A DNA stretch of 64,000 bases from Luteimonas sp. MC1825 (GCF_014764385.1 NZ_CP061714.1:1240001-1304000), one strand, 5' to 3'. Positions 11,639 to 20,156 are shown, numbered from the stretch's first letter. The notes: generated by a model not told the origin, from the letters alone. Made by a program: numbers and translations.

Positions 11639-12232
11639 GTGATCGAGCCACCTCCGAAACCCTGGTACCTCAAACTGCCGGCCAAGCTGGGCGCGACCGT
11701 GTTCTTCCTGGTCGCGCTGACCACGCTGATCGGCAACCTGCTGGAGCTCGACGCCAAGCGGCGCGAGCGGGCGGAGCAGCTCGCGCCGGCGGCCACCATC
11801 GCGGTGCCGGCGCCTGCCGACCCCGACGGGACGCCGGCGGCACCGCCGACGGCGCGGCGCCTGGCCCTGCAGCTGGAGCGCATCGTGGTGCTTGGCGATG
11901 GCACGGTCGGCACCACCGACTGGCGCTTCGCGGTGGAGGCCGACGGCGAGCCCTTGTTCGTGTTGCAACAGGACGCGCTCGACGACACCGCCGGGCGCAA
12001 CGTCGCGCTGCCGGCCAGCGCGCGCACCACGTTGCGGGTCGCCCCGGCGGGGTCGCTGGTGACGGTGAAGGCCTGGCGCGGCAGCCGGCTGCGGCTGCCG
12101 AGCGCGGAGCCCGATGCCAGCGGGCAGGGCAGGCTGGCGCTGGATGGCGCCATCGCGCCGCTCGAGGTGGTGGCGATCGATCCGGCCGGCGGCCATTTCA
12201 TCCTGCATTTCTCGGCAACCGCCGCCGACTGA
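11639..12232 (+). CDS. Hypothetical membrane protein with one N-terminal helix
   Basis: A 197-residue protein starting with GTG at 11639. One transmembrane helix lies at about residues 18-36 after a short cytoplasmic tail ([16 protein letters not shown]), followed by a charged coiled stretch and a proline/alanine linker. The C-terminal half (about residues 75-197) is predicted beta-rich and extracytoplasmic. No catalytic or binding motif is recognised. It follows ggt by 15 bp and precedes the metallo-hydrolase by 13 bp, so the three are probably one transcript. Similar proteins sit beside ggt or stress genes in Lysobacter, but function is unknown. Confidence 0.65.
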   Translation: MIEPPPKPWYLKLPAKLGATVFFLVALTTLIGNLLELDAKRRERAEQLAPAATIAVPAPADPDGTPAAPPTARRLALQLERIVVLGDGTVGTTDWRFAVEADGEPLFVLQQDALDDTAGRNVALPASARTTLRVAPAGSLVTVKAWRGSRLRLPSAEPDASGQGRLALDGAIAPLEVVAIDPAGGHFILHFSATAAD

Positions 12233-12245
12233 GTACTATCTGCCC

Positions 12246-13139
12246 ATGAAACTCTGGTCGATCGACGGCAACACCCAGAAGCTCGACGGCGGCGCGATGT
12301 TCGGCAATGCGCCACGCGCGGTCTGGGCCAAGTGGGCGGCGCCCGACGACGCCAACCGCATCCCGCTCGCCACGCGCTGCCTGCTGGCCACGCCACTTGC
12401 CGGGCGCACCGTGCTGTTCGAGACCGGGATCGGCGCGTTCTTCGAGCCGAAATTGCGCGAGCGATTCGGCGTCACCGAGGACCGCCACGTGCTGCTGGAT
12501 TCGCTGGCCGCCGCCGGCTTCCGCCACGAGGACATCGACGTGGTGGTGCTGAGCCACCTGCACTTCGACCACGCCGGCGGCCTGCTCGCTCCGTGGGCGG
12601 AAGGCGCGGCGCCGGCACTGCTGTTCCCCAATGCCACCTTCGTGCTCGGCCGCGAGCAATGGGCGCGCGCGGTGGACCCGCATCCGCGCGACCGGGCCAG
12701 CTACATCCCGGAGTTGCCCGGGCTGCTCGAGGCCAGCGGACGCCTGGAGCTGGTGGACGGCGTGCACACGCCCGCGCTCGGCAACAGCGTGCGTTTCCAC
12801 TACAGCGACGGCCACACGCCGGGGATGATGCTGGCCGAGATCGTCGGCCCCGACCTGCGTGGCGGCGAGGCGCACGGCGGGGTGGTGTATTGCGCCGACC
12901 TGGTACCGGGCCTGCCCTGGGTACACGTGCCGATCACGATGGGCTACGACCGCTGCGCCGAGACCCTGATCGACGAGAAGCAGGCGTTCCTCGAGGACAA
13001 GCTGGCGCGCAACGTGCACCTGTTCTTTACCCACGACCCGGAATGCGCGCTGGCGCAACTGGCGCGCGACGCGCGCGGCCGGTTCACGGCGGAGCACCGG
13101 CTGGCCGGACTGCACGCACGGAGCCTGGGCGCTGCCTGA
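12246..13139 (+). CDS. MBL-fold metallo-hydrolase
   Basis: A 297-residue metallo-beta-lactamase-fold hydrolase without a signal peptide. The di-zinc motif HxHxDH reads [10 protein letters not shown], giving His104, His106, Asp108 and His109; a further ligand His is expected in SDGHTPGMM, an Asp in YCADLVP and the last His in FFTHDPE. The overall pattern resembles lactonase-type and quorum-quenching hydrolases more than beta-lactamases, but the substrate cannot be assigned. It is the last gene of a forward run with ggt. Confidence 0.88.
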   Translation: MKLWSIDGNTQKLDGGAMFGNAPRAVWAKWAAPDDANRIPLATRCLLATPLAGRTVLFETGIGAFFEPKLRERFGVTEDRHVLLDSLAAAGFRHEDIDVVVLSHLHFDHAGGLLAPWAEGAAPALLFPNATFVLGREQWARAVDPHPRDRASYIPELPGLLEASGRLELVDGVHTPALGNSVRFHYSDGHTPGMMLAEIVGPDLRGGEAHGGVVYCADLVPGLPWVHVPITMGYDRCAETLIDEKQAFLEDKLARNVHLFFTHDPECALAQLARDARGRFTAEHRLAGLHARSLGAA

Positions 13140-13148
13140 GCGCGGCGC

Positions 13149-13784
13149 TCAGCGCGCGACGGGGGCCAGCAGCAACCAGGCGGCCAGCAGTGCCGACAGC
13201 AGCAGGACGACGATGACCACGAGACGATGCCGGCGCGCGTGCCCGGCATGCTCGGGCGCGCCCGGCGCGTCGGCACTGATGTTCGGCGTCACGTGCCCGC
13301 TGCCCGGTGGCGCCGGGGCGCGCTGCCCGCGCGCCGCAGCCTGGACCGGCGTGCCGCTGGTTGCGGCACCGTTCCCTGGCAGGGTCGCGCCCGCCGGGAC
13401 CAGCACCGCCGGCGTCGTCAGCCGGTAGCCCACGCCGTAGACCGTGGACAGGGTCCGCCCGGCCTCGCTGCCCAGGGCGATGCGCAGCCGGCGCATGGTC
13501 TTGGACACCGCGCTGTCATTCACGTGCTCCACGCCTGGCCAGGCTTCGGCCACGAGGGTGCTGCGCGGCACGACCTGCTCGGCATGCCGCAGCAGGCAGC
13601 CCAGGACTGCGAAGGCACGCTCGTCGAGTTGTGCGCGGTAGTCGTCGCGGATCAGCTGGTGGCTGTCGATGTCGAGGCGGTTGCGCCCGAACAGCCAGTG
13701 CGCGCCCGCCGGTGCGCCGCCGGCCGCATGCGACCGGCGCGAGCCGGCAGGACCGGAAAACAGCGTGAACAAGGGGCTGGCCAC
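13149..13784 (-). CDS. ToxR-like membrane-anchored winged-helix transcriptional regulator
   Basis: About 211 residues. An OmpR/PhoB-type winged-helix domain spans roughly residues 25-125 (RNRLDIDSH, LDERAFAVLGCLL, VNDSAVSKTMRRLR and the wing TVYGVGYRLT). A proline/alanine-rich disordered linker of about 50 residues follows, then a single transmembrane helix at the extreme C-terminus ending ..LLLAPVAR. There is no receiver domain, so it is a one-component, membrane-tethered regulator of the ToxR/CadC type but with virtually no periplasmic sensor. The start is uncertain: the open frame reaches into upp, and the GTG at 13784 is the first start that clears it. The ligand is unknown. Confidence 0.75.
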   Translation of the reverse strand: MASPLFTLFSGPAGSRRSHAAGGAPAGAHWLFGRNRLDIDSHQLIRDDYRAQLDERAFAVLGCLLRHAEQVVPRSTLVAEAWPGVEHVNDSAVSKTMRRLRIALGSEAGRTLSTVYGVGYRLTTPAVLVPAGATLPGNGAATSGTPVQAAARGQRAPAPPGSGHVTPNISADAPGAPEHAGHARRHRLVVIVVLLLSALLAAWLLLAPVAR

Positions 13785-13857
13785 ACTTGGCCCAACGCCA
13801 GGCGTGCGCCAGGCAGGCCATCGGCGCGTGCAAGGCGCGCCGGCCGCGCCGGCGGAC

Positions 13858-14487
13858 TCAGGCGCGGGTGCCGAAGATCTTGTCGCCGGCGTCGCCGAGG
13901 CCGGGATGGATGTAGCCGGTGTCGTCGAGGCGCTGGTCGATGGCTGCGGTGAAGACCTCGACATCCGGGTGCCGCGCCTCGAGCGCGCGCAGGCCTTCCG
14001 GTGCCGCCACCAGGAACAGGCCCTTGATTCGGCTGCATCCGGCGGCCTTGAGCATGTCGACGGTGGCGATCAGGGTGCCGCCGGTGGCCAGCATCGGGTC
14101 GAGGATCAGCGCGGTGCGGTCGGCCATCTCGCCGACCAGGTTCTCGTAGTAGGGCACCGCCTGGAGCGAGGCCTCGTCGCGCTTGATGCCGACCACGCTG
14201 ACCTTGGCGGCCGGGATGAGTTCAAGCACCCCGGGCAGCATGCCCAGCCCCGCGCGCAGGATCGGCACCAGGGTCACCTTGCGGCCCTTGATGCGGGTCA
14301 CGCGCACCGCGCCGGCCCAGCCGGCCACCTCGGCGTCTTCGGTCTCGAGGTCGGCGGTGGCTTCGTAGGTGAGCAGGGTGGCCACCTCGGCCGACAGCTC
14401 GCGGAAGGTCTTGGTGCTGTTGTCGGCGCGGCGCAGCAGGCCGAGCTTGTGCTGCACCAGCGGGTGGCGGACTTCGACGATCTTCAT
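13858..14487 (-). CDS. upp: Uracil phosphoribosyltransferase
   Basis: A 209-residue enzyme converting uracil and PRPP to UMP in pyrimidine salvage. It starts [19 protein letters not shown] as the family does, contains the PRPP-binding loop [12 protein letters not shown], and ends with the family C-terminus [10 protein letters not shown]. Length is typical. It is apparently monocistronic, with the ToxR-like regulator downstream on the same strand. Confidence 0.98.
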   Translation of the reverse strand: MKIVEVRHPLVQHKLGLLRRADNSTKTFRELSAEVATLLTYEATADLETEDAEVAGWAGAVRVTRIKGRKVTLVPILRAGLGMLPGVLELIPAAKVSVVGIKRDEASLQAVPYYENLVGEMADRTALILDPMLATGGTLIATVDMLKAAGCSRIKGLFLVAAPEGLRALEARHPDVEVFTAAIDQRLDDTGYIHPGLGDAGDKIFGTRA

Positions 14488-14660
14488 GCGCTATCCAGGC
14501 GTGCGATGCGCGAAGTCTGCAGCAAACCCGGTCAGAACGCAGTGCTTGCAACAGGACATGCCGGGGACAGCGGTGCATCAGCTGCAATCCGGGCGTCATG
14601 GAGCGAAGCGAAGATGTTGCGGTTCCATGACACCCGCCCCCGATGCAAGGTTGATTGCCG

Positions 14661-16082
14661 ATGCTCCAGCGCCCGGTTTCCGTTTCTGTTTCCGCCCTGC
14701 TTGCAGTACTGCTCGCGCTGGCCGCGGCCAACCCCGTGATCGCCCGCGATACGGCAGTCGATGCCGCGGGTGACGCGCGCGAAGCGGAGCCCAACACCCT
14801 GGTGCCTGCGGGCGACCCGCGCTACGCGCCCGCAGCGCGGCCGGACCGCGTCATCGCCTCGCCCGCCGCGGATCCGGCGCGCGGTTTCCACGTGGCATGG
14901 CGCACTGCCGACGGCGTGGATGCACCACTGCTGGAGCTGGTCGTCGCCGGCGACTCGCCGGACATGGGCGCGCCGCTCCGTGTCGCCGCGCGCAGTCGCG
15001 CGTTCACGACGGAAAACGGCACGGGCCGGCAGCACCGGCTCACGGTCGACGGACTCGACCCCGACACGCTGTACGCATTCCGTGTGCAGGGCGGCAACGG
15101 CTGGTGGAGCCCGTGGCGGCAGCTGCGCACCGCGGCGGCCGCGGGTGCGCCGCTGGAATTCCTGTACTTCGGCGACACCCAGAACAAGAACGCCAGCCTT
15201 GGCACGCGCGTCGTGCTCGAGGCGATGCGCCACGCCCCCGAGGCGCGCCTGGCGCTGTTCGCCGGTGACCTGGTGAGCGGCGGGGACGGCGAAGACGACA
15301 ACGAGTGGGGCGAGTGGTCCGACATCGCCGCGCCGCTGGCATCGACCATGCTGGTCGCGCCCCTGGCCGGCAACCACGAGTACTTCGAGGAGTTCGAGGA
15401 CACGCCCCGGGAGCGCCGCGTGCTGGGCGCGCACTGGGCGCACATGTTCGCGCTGCCCGGCAACGGCGCGCCGGGCGCTGAGGCGACGACCTACTGGTTC
15501 GACATGCACGACGCGCGCTTCGTGGTGCTCGATGGCACCTCGGCGCTCGACCTCGGCACCGTCAGGGCGCAGGCCGCGTGGCTCGACGGCGTGCTGCGCG
15601 ACAGCCCGCGCGCGTGGACGGTCGTGGCCATCCACCAGCCCATGTACTCGCCGCGCGAAGGGCGCGACAACCGCGTGCTGCGCCGTCACCTGATGCCGGT
15701 ACTGGAGCGCCACGCCGTCGACCTGGTGCTGCAGGGCCACGACCACACCTACGGTCGCCGCGCCGGCGACGCCGGCAAGGCCACGCCGCAATACGTGGTG
15801 TCGGTGGCCGGTGCCAAGCAGTACCTGTTGTCGCAGGAAGCGCGCGAGACCATGGCGCCGGTTGCCGAGGACACGCAGTTGTTCCAGGTGATCCGCATCG
15901 ACGGCGACACCCTGCATTACGAGGCGCGCACCGCCACCGGTCGTCTCTACGACGCCTTCTCGCTGGTCGGCGATCGCGCCACGGGCCGCCGGATCATCGA
16001 ACACACCGAAGGCCGGATCGGGCAGCGTGACTGCGGCCGCTCGGCCACGCTCAAGGGCCGCACGGATCGCTGCTGGGAGTAG
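14661..16082 (+). CDS. Secreted purple-acid-phosphatase-like metallophosphoesterase
   Basis: A 473-residue exported phosphatase. A cleavable signal peptide ends near residue 28 (..ANPVIARDT). A fibronectin-III-like N-terminal domain (to about residue 160) precedes the calcineurin-type phosphoesterase domain. The dimetal motifs appear in order: YFGDTQN, FAGDLVSGG, GNHEYFEE, AIHQPMYS and QGHDHTYGRR. This is the purple acid phosphatase architecture, so a periplasmic or secreted phosphomonoesterase is likely. ATG at 14661 is preferred over the in-frame TTG two codons earlier. It ends in the interval carrying the paired palindromic repeats. Confidence 0.9.
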   Translation: MLQRPVSVSVSALLAVLLALAAANPVIARDTAVDAAGDAREAEPNTLVPAGDPRYAPAARPDRVIASPAADPARGFHVAWRTADGVDAPLLELVVAGDSPDMGAPLRVAARSRAFTTENGTGRQHRLTVDGLDPDTLYAFRVQGGNGWWSPWRQLRTAAAAGAPLEFLYFGDTQNKNASLGTRVVLEAMRHAPEARLALFAGDLVSGGDGEDDNEWGEWSDIAAPLASTMLVAPLAGNHEYFEEFEDTPRERRVLGAHWAHMFALPGNGAPGAEATTYWFDMHDARFVVLDGTSALDLGTVRAQAAWLDGVLRDSPRAWTVVAIHQPMYSPREGRDNRVLRRHLMPVLERHAVDLVLQGHDHTYGRRAGDAGKATPQYVVSVAGAKQYLLSQEARETMAPVAEDTQLFQVIRIDGDTLHYEARTATGRLYDAFSLVGDRATGRRIIEHTEGRIGQRDCGRSATLKGRTDRCWE

Positions 16083-16098
16083 GGCGCTTCACTTGGGT

Positions 16099-16195
16099 GG
16101 CGGGTACCAAGGGCCTTGAGGACTCATGTCCCCCGGCGATGGCCTTGGCCATCGCCTCCTCCTTGACTTCGCCCTCAAGGCCCTTGGCACCCGCC
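16099..16195 (-). repeat. Nested palindromic element, copy A
   Basis: A 97-nt unit best read on the reverse strand. Its outer arms (16099-16121 and 16173-16195) pair over 23 bp with one G-T wobble. Inside lie the constant core GAAGTCAAGGAGGA (16170-16157), a 22-nt inner hairpin (16156-16135) and the constant tail GGGGGACATGAG (16134-16123). Core and tail are identical to copy B, while both stems have different sequences. The core contains AAGGAGG, a perfect Shine-Dalgarno consensus. No credible gene overlaps it. Confidence 0.9.
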
Positions 16196-16219
16196 CCACA
16201 GCCGCGACCCGGCCCCAAA

Positions 16220-16312
16220 GTGGCCGGGAGGCCTTCGCGGGGAAGTCAAGGAGGAGGCATCCGCCGCGAGGCGGATGCCGGGGGACATGAGCCGCGAAGG
16301 CCTCACGGCCAC
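16220..16312 (+). repeat. Nested palindromic element, copy B (inverted relative to copy A)
   Basis: A 93-nt unit on the forward strand. The outer arms 16220-16240 and 16292-16312 pair over 21 bp with one mismatch. The constant core GAAGTCAAGGAGGA lies at 16242-16255, the inner 10-bp hairpin with GCGA loop at 16256-16279, and the tail GGGGGACATGAG at 16280-16291. Copies A and B face each other across 24 bp between two convergent genes. Confidence 0.9.
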
Positions 16313-16370
16313 CACAGGGCCCGCCAGGCCTCCAACGCCCCTCAGGCCACGGAGTAGCAGCGCGAGGCAA

Positions 16371-17861
16371 TCAGGCCGCCGCCTGCACCCGCGGCCCTTC
16401 GAGCAGCGCGCGCTTGACCATCGACACCACCAGGTCCAGCTCGTCCTCGCCCATCTCGAAGCGCGGGGTGAAGCGCAGCGAGTTCTCGCCGCCGTGGATA
16501 ACGCCCAGGCCCTGCTCGCGCAGCCATTCTTCCGATGATCCCCCACCGTAGCCCTTGAAGCCGGGCGCAAGCTCGCAGGAAAACAGCAGGCCGGTGCCCT
16601 GCACCTTGGTGATCAGCCCGCCGAGCTCGGCCTTCAGCGCCTCCAGCTTGTCGAGCGCCTGCTGGCCGCGGGTGCGGATGTTGGCGCGCACTTCCGGGGT
16701 GACCAGGCCCAGCACGGTCACGCCGACATCGGCCGCGCGCGGGTTGGCGGTCATGGTGTTGCCGTAGGTGCCACGCTTGTAGATGCCCGCGGCGCGCGCG
16801 TTCACCGCCAGCACCGACAGCGGGTACTGGCCGGCGTTGAGCGCCTTGGAATAGGTTTCCATGTCGGGCGCCTCCTGGCCTTCGAAGCCGGGGTAATCGA
16901 CGATCGACAGCGCGCCGGTGGCGCGCAGGCCGGCCTGGATGGAGTCGACCAGCAGCAGCGAGCCATGCGCCTTGGTGAACTCGCGCGCGGCGGCGTAGAA
17001 CGCGACCGGCACGCTGCGGCCCGGGTCGCCTTCGCCCATCACCGGCTCAAGGAACATCGCCTCGATGAACCAGCCCTTGGCATCGGCGTCGGCGAAGGCC
17101 TGCTTCAGCGCGGCCTGGTCGTAGGGCGGCACGACGATGACGCTGTCCTCGTGGCGGTAGCTGGCCAGCGCTCCTTCGTACGCCTTGCGCGAGGAATTTG
17201 AGTACAGCGCCGGTGCCTCGGTGCGGCCGTGGAAGGCGCCCTTGACGACGAGGCGCTTGATCGTGCGGCCGGCGTGGCGGGCGCCGGACTCGGTCATGGT
17301 CTTGGCGTTGGTGTCGGCGATGCGCGCGGCCAGCGACACCGACTCGGAGCCGGAGTTGAGGCACATGATGGCGGCATACGGGCAACCGCCGATGCTGTGG
17401 CCGATCTCGGCGCGCAGCGCGCGGTCCAGGCGCAGCTGCGACAGGCTGGGCGTCATGACGTTGGCCATCGCCTGCGGCTTGGCCATCGCCTCGATCACCG
17501 CCTGCGGCGCGTGGCCGAAGCCGAGCATGCCGTAGCCGCCCGTGTCGTACAGCACCGCGCCCTTGAGGGTCACGATCCACGGCCCGCGCGCTGCGAGCGC
17601 GACGTAGGGGTTCACGCCGTCCTGCGGATAGAAGTTGACGTAGCCGGCCTGCACGGCCTGGATCTGCGCGTCCTCGTCGAGGTCGAGCAGGTCGGCGAAG
17701 TCGGCTTCGATACGCGAGAATTCCGCTGCCGCTGCGTCGATCGCGGCGACGAGGTCGGCGTGATTGGCGGCAAACCGCTCCACGGTGGCGTCATCGAGGC
17801 CGGGGGTGCGGCGGTGGCCCTTGCGGGCGCGGAGCGTGGCGAGCCTGGCGGTCACGGACAT
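16371..17861 (-). CDS. Class III PLP-dependent aminotransferase
   Basis: A 496-residue fold-type I aminotransferase of class III. Landmarks include the cofactor-site LNSGSES, FHGRTEAPALYS, the D-x-I-Q-A-G segment in LLLVDSIQAGLRATG (phosphate/pyridine-ring side) and the Schiff-base lysine in YSKALNAGQYPLS. The ordinary start MSVTARLATL at 17861 is preferred to upstream in-frame codons that run through the promoter region. Family members transfer amino groups from omega-amino acids such as lysine, ornithine or GABA; the substrate here is not determinable. It is divergent from an Lrp/AsnC-type regulator, suggesting amino-acid-dependent control. Confidence 0.9.
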   Translation of the reverse strand: MSVTARLATLRARKGHRRTPGLDDATVERFAANHADLVAAIDAAAAEFSRIEADFADLLDLDEDAQIQAVQAGYVNFYPQDGVNPYVALAARGPWIVTLKGAVLYDTGGYGMLGFGHAPQAVIEAMAKPQAMANVMTPSLSQLRLDRALRAEIGHSIGGCPYAAIMCLNSGSESVSLAARIADTNAKTMTESGARHAGRTIKRLVVKGAFHGRTEAPALYSNSSRKAYEGALASYRHEDSVIVVPPYDQAALKQAFADADAKGWFIEAMFLEPVMGEGDPGRSVPVAFYAAAREFTKAHGSLLLVDSIQAGLRATGALSIVDYPGFEGQEAPDMETYSKALNAGQYPLSVLAVNARAAGIYKRGTYGNTMTANPRAADVGVTVLGLVTPEVRANIRTRGQQALDKLEALKAELGGLITKVQGTGLLFSCELAPGFKGYGGGSSEEWLREQGLGVIHGGENSLRFTPRFEMGEDELDLVVSMVKRALLEGPRVQAAA

Positions 17862-17945
17862 GGTGCTGATCCTCGGGTTGGAGTGGCACCCCTCCGGCGC
17901 CTCGACCTCTATTATCGCCATGGGTTCGGCGCTTGGTAGGTGCGA

Positions 17946-17955
17946 ATTGCGCAAT
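17946..17955. promoter_or_regulatory. Palindrome ATTGCGCAAT in the divergent intergenic region
   Basis: A perfect 10-bp palindrome 42 bp upstream of the Lrp-type gene and 84 bp upstream of the divergent aminotransferase. Its position and symmetry make it a candidate operator for the Lrp-type regulator; this is inference. Confidence 0.45.
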
Positions 17956-17969
17956 AGTCGGGTAGCTTT

Positions 17970-17982
17970 CGTCGAATCGACG
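17970..17982. promoter_or_regulatory. Palindrome CGTCGA-A-TCGACG before the regulator start
   Basis: A perfect 6-bp inverted repeat with a one-base centre, ending 15 bp before the regulator's ATG. With the palindrome at 17946-17955 (centres about 25 bp apart, roughly 2.4 helical turns) it may form a compound operator for autoregulation. Confidence 0.4.
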
Positions 17983-17997
17983 TATGGAATGTGCGAG

Positions 17998-18429
17998 ATG
18001 AAGCTCACAGGCTCCGATGAGGCCCTGCTGTCGCTGCTGCGCGAGAATGCCCGCGCGTCCACCGCCGAGATCGCCCGGCGCCTGCAACTGTCGCGGACCA
18101 CGGTGCAGAGCCGGATCGAGCGCCTGGAGCGCATGGGCGTGATTGCCGGCTACACGGTGCGGGTGAAGGATGACTTCGAACGCGAGCGCATCCGCGCGCT
18201 GATCATGGTCACCGTGTTCCCCAAACAGGCACCGGCCGTGGTCGAGGCGCTGCGGCAGATGCCGGAGCTGCGCAGCCTGCAGTCGGTCAGCGGTCCCTGG
18301 GACCTGGTGGCGCAGGCCGTGGTGCCGACGATCGGCGACATGGATGCGTTGACCGACCACATCGGTGCGCTCGACGGCGTGGAACGCACCACCTCGTCGC
18401 TCGTGCTGTCCACCAAGTTCCAGCGCTGA
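17998..18429 (+). CDS. Lrp/AsnC family transcriptional regulator
   Basis: A 143-residue feast/famine regulator. The N-terminal AsnC-type helix-turn-helix spans about residues 5-50 (DEALLSLLRENARASTAEIARRL, then SRTTVQSRIERLERMGVI). The C-terminal RAM ligand-binding domain (about 60-143) contains the family's GPWDLVAQAVV. ATG at 17998 gives the usual N-terminus. It is divergent from the aminotransferase, its probable target, and 13 bp ahead of queA, with which it may be co-transcribed. The effector is likely an amino acid, not identifiable from sequence. Confidence 0.92.
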   Translation: MKLTGSDEALLSLLRENARASTAEIARRLQLSRTTVQSRIERLERMGVIAGYTVRVKDDFERERIRALIMVTVFPKQAPAVVEALRQMPELRSLQSVSGPWDLVAQAVVPTIGDMDALTDHIGALDGVERTTSSLVLSTKFQR

Positions 18430-18442
18430 CGGAAACCCCGCT

Positions 18443-19474
18443 TTGAAAAAGTCCGATTTCCATTTCGACCTGCCGCAGGCGCTGATCGCCCAGGCGCCGC
18501 TGGCCGAGCGGTCGGCCAGCCGCATGCTGGTGGTGCCGCCGGGAAATGCCGCGTTCGAGGACCGCCAGGTGCGTGACCTCGCCGGGTTCCTGCGCAGCGG
18601 CGACCTCGTGGTGTTCAACGACACGCGGGTGATCCCGGCGCGGCTGTTCGGCCACAAGGCCGGCACCGGCGGACGCGTGGAAATCCTCATCGAGCGCCTG
18701 CTGCCCGGCAACGAGGCCCGCGCGCAGGTGGGTGCCAGCAAGACGCCGAAGCCGGGCAACCGCATCCTGTTCGACGCCGGCGGCGAAGCCGAAGTGCTGG
18801 CCCGCGACGGCGCCTTCCACCACCTGCGCTTCCATGTCGACGGCGCGCTGGAGTCGTGGCTGCTGAAGGCCGGCCGCCTGCCGCTGCCGCCGTACATCCA
18901 GCGCGATGCCGGCGCCGATGACGCCGAGCGCTACCAGACGGTGTTCGCGCGCGAGTCCGGCGCGGTGGCCGCGCCCACCGCCGGCCTGCATTTCGACGAG
19001 GCGCTGCTCGCGTCGCTGCGCGCGCGCGGCGTCGGTTTTGGCCACGTCACGCTGCATGTCGGCGCCGGCACGTTCCAGCCGATGCGCGTGGACGATGTGC
19101 GCGACCACCACATGCACAGCGAGTGGATCAACGTCGGCGCGGAACTGGTGGAGCAGGTGCACGCGACGCGCGCGGCCGGCGGACGCGTGGTGGCGGTGGG
19201 CACCACGGTGGTGCGGGCGATGGAGTCGGCCACGGTCGACGGCGTGTTGCGGCCGTTCGCCGGCGAGACCAGCATCTTCATCTTCCCCGGCTACCGCATC
19301 ACCTCGGCGGACGTGCTGCTGACCAACTTCCACCTGCCCGAGTCGACCCTGCTGATGCTGGTGTCGGCGTTCGCGGGCAAGGGCCGGGTGTTCGCGGCGT
19401 ACGCGCACGCGGTGCGCGAGCGCTACCGCTTCTTCTCCTACGGCGATGCGATGCTGCTTTACCCCGGCAGCTGA
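18443..19474 (+). CDS. queA: S-adenosylmethionine:tRNA ribosyltransferase-isomerase QueA
   Basis: A 343-residue enzyme that transfers the ribosyl moiety of SAM to 7-aminomethyl-7-deazaguanine in tRNA, giving epoxyqueuosine. It begins with TTG at 18443 (LKKSDFHFDLPQALIAQ), the only start giving the family N-terminus. Signatures include FNDTRVIPARL, RYQTVFARESGAVAAPTAGLHF, HVGAGTFQP and LLTNFHLPESTLLMLVSAF. It overlaps the 3' end of convergent yaeQ by 16 bp. The queuosine partner tgt is 4.6 kb downstream, separated by yaeQ and an iron transporter. Confidence 0.97.
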   Translation: MKKSDFHFDLPQALIAQAPLAERSASRMLVVPPGNAAFEDRQVRDLAGFLRSGDLVVFNDTRVIPARLFGHKAGTGGRVEILIERLLPGNEARAQVGASKTPKPGNRILFDAGGEAEVLARDGAFHHLRFHVDGALESWLLKAGRLPLPPYIQRDAGADDAERYQTVFARESGAVAAPTAGLHFDEALLASLRARGVGFGHVTLHVGAGTFQPMRVDDVRDHHMHSEWINVGAELVEQVHATRAAGGRVVAVGTTVVRAMESATVDGVLRPFAGETSIFIFPGYRITSADVLLTNFHLPESTLLMLVSAFAGKGRVFAAYAHAVRERYRFFSYGDAMLLYPGS

Positions 19475-20016
19475 GGGCCGCCCTGCAGCCAGCGCGGGGT
19501 GAACACGACGTTGGCGGCATCGCTCATCAGCTGCAGCTCGCCGTCCTGGATCATCGCGGTCAGGCGCATGCCGCGTTCGAGCAGGCTTTCCATCGCGGCC
19601 ACGGTGTCGGCGCCGATGTCGACCACCACCAGGTTCCTGACGCGCGCCAGTGCCGCGCTGTTCTTGGTCCACCAGATCGCGGCGCCGCCGCCGCTGTAGG
19701 TCACCACCACGACCTGCCTGGCACGGCCGGCGGCCTTGCGGATGCGGCTTTCATCCGGCTGCCCGAGGTCGATCCACTGCTCGATGTCGCCGGTGTAGTC
19801 ACGGCGCCAGAGGTCCGGTTCCTCCTCGTTGCTCAGCCCGCGGCCGAACTCGAGGCGCTCGTCGGCGAACAGCGCGAACGCCAGCAGCCGCACCATCAGC
19901 CGGCCCGGGGTCTCCGACGGGTGCTGCGCCAGGGTGAGGTTGTGCAGGGCGTAGTAGTGCCGGTCCATGTCGCTGACCTGCAGCTCGACCTTGTAGACGG
20001 TGGCATTGGGGGCCAT
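19459..20016 (-). CDS. yaeQ: YaeQ family protein
   Basis: A 185-residue protein of the YaeQ family, which has a PD-(D/E)XK nuclease-like fold. It begins MAPNATVYKVELQVSDMDRHYY and contains the family pattern TLAQHPSET, DLWRRDYTGDIEQWIDLGQPDE and VVTYSGGGAAIWW. The Escherichia coli relative was once linked to RfaH suppression, but no activity is established. ATG at 20016 is chosen over further upstream codons because it gives the family start. It sits alone on the reverse strand between queA and the iron transporter operon. Confidence 0.93.
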   Translation of the reverse strand: MAPNATVYKVELQVSDMDRHYYALHNLTLAQHPSETPGRLMVRLLAFALFADERLEFGRGLSNEEEPDLWRRDYTGDIEQWIDLGQPDESRIRKAAGRARQVVVVTYSGGGAAIWWTKNSAALARVRNLVVVDIGADTVAAMESLLERGMRLTAMIQDGELQLMSDAANVVFTPRWLQGGPQLPG

Positions 20017-20137
20017 GGGATGGGTCCGCGCAAAGCAGGCGATTGTAGGCGCTTTCGCCGCAGTGGCCGGCCGCAGCGGCAGGACGCAGCGGGGCCCGTG
20101 CACGGTGCGGCTGGTCGCTGCGGGTCGCGGGTGAGAC

Positions 20138-20156
20138 AATAGTGATTCTCATTACC
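20138..20156. promoter_or_regulatory. Candidate Fur box
   Basis: The 19-bp site AATAGTGATTCTCATTACC matches the classical Fur consensus at 14 of 19 positions and stands out as AT-rich in a GC-rich context. It lies 50 bp upstream of the substrate-binding gene of the ferric-iron transporter, the expected place for iron-dependent repression. Confidence 0.7.

Noticed and set aside
9719..12208. An 829-codon reverse-strand open frame opposite ggt
   Set aside because: Antisense to a complete gamma-glutamyltransferase with intact motifs; no recognisable protein features.
14595..14631. Inverted repeat GTCATGGA / TCCATGAC before the metallophosphoesterase gene
   Set aside because: Only 8 bp with a 21-base loop and no second copy; could be chance, so not listed as an operator.
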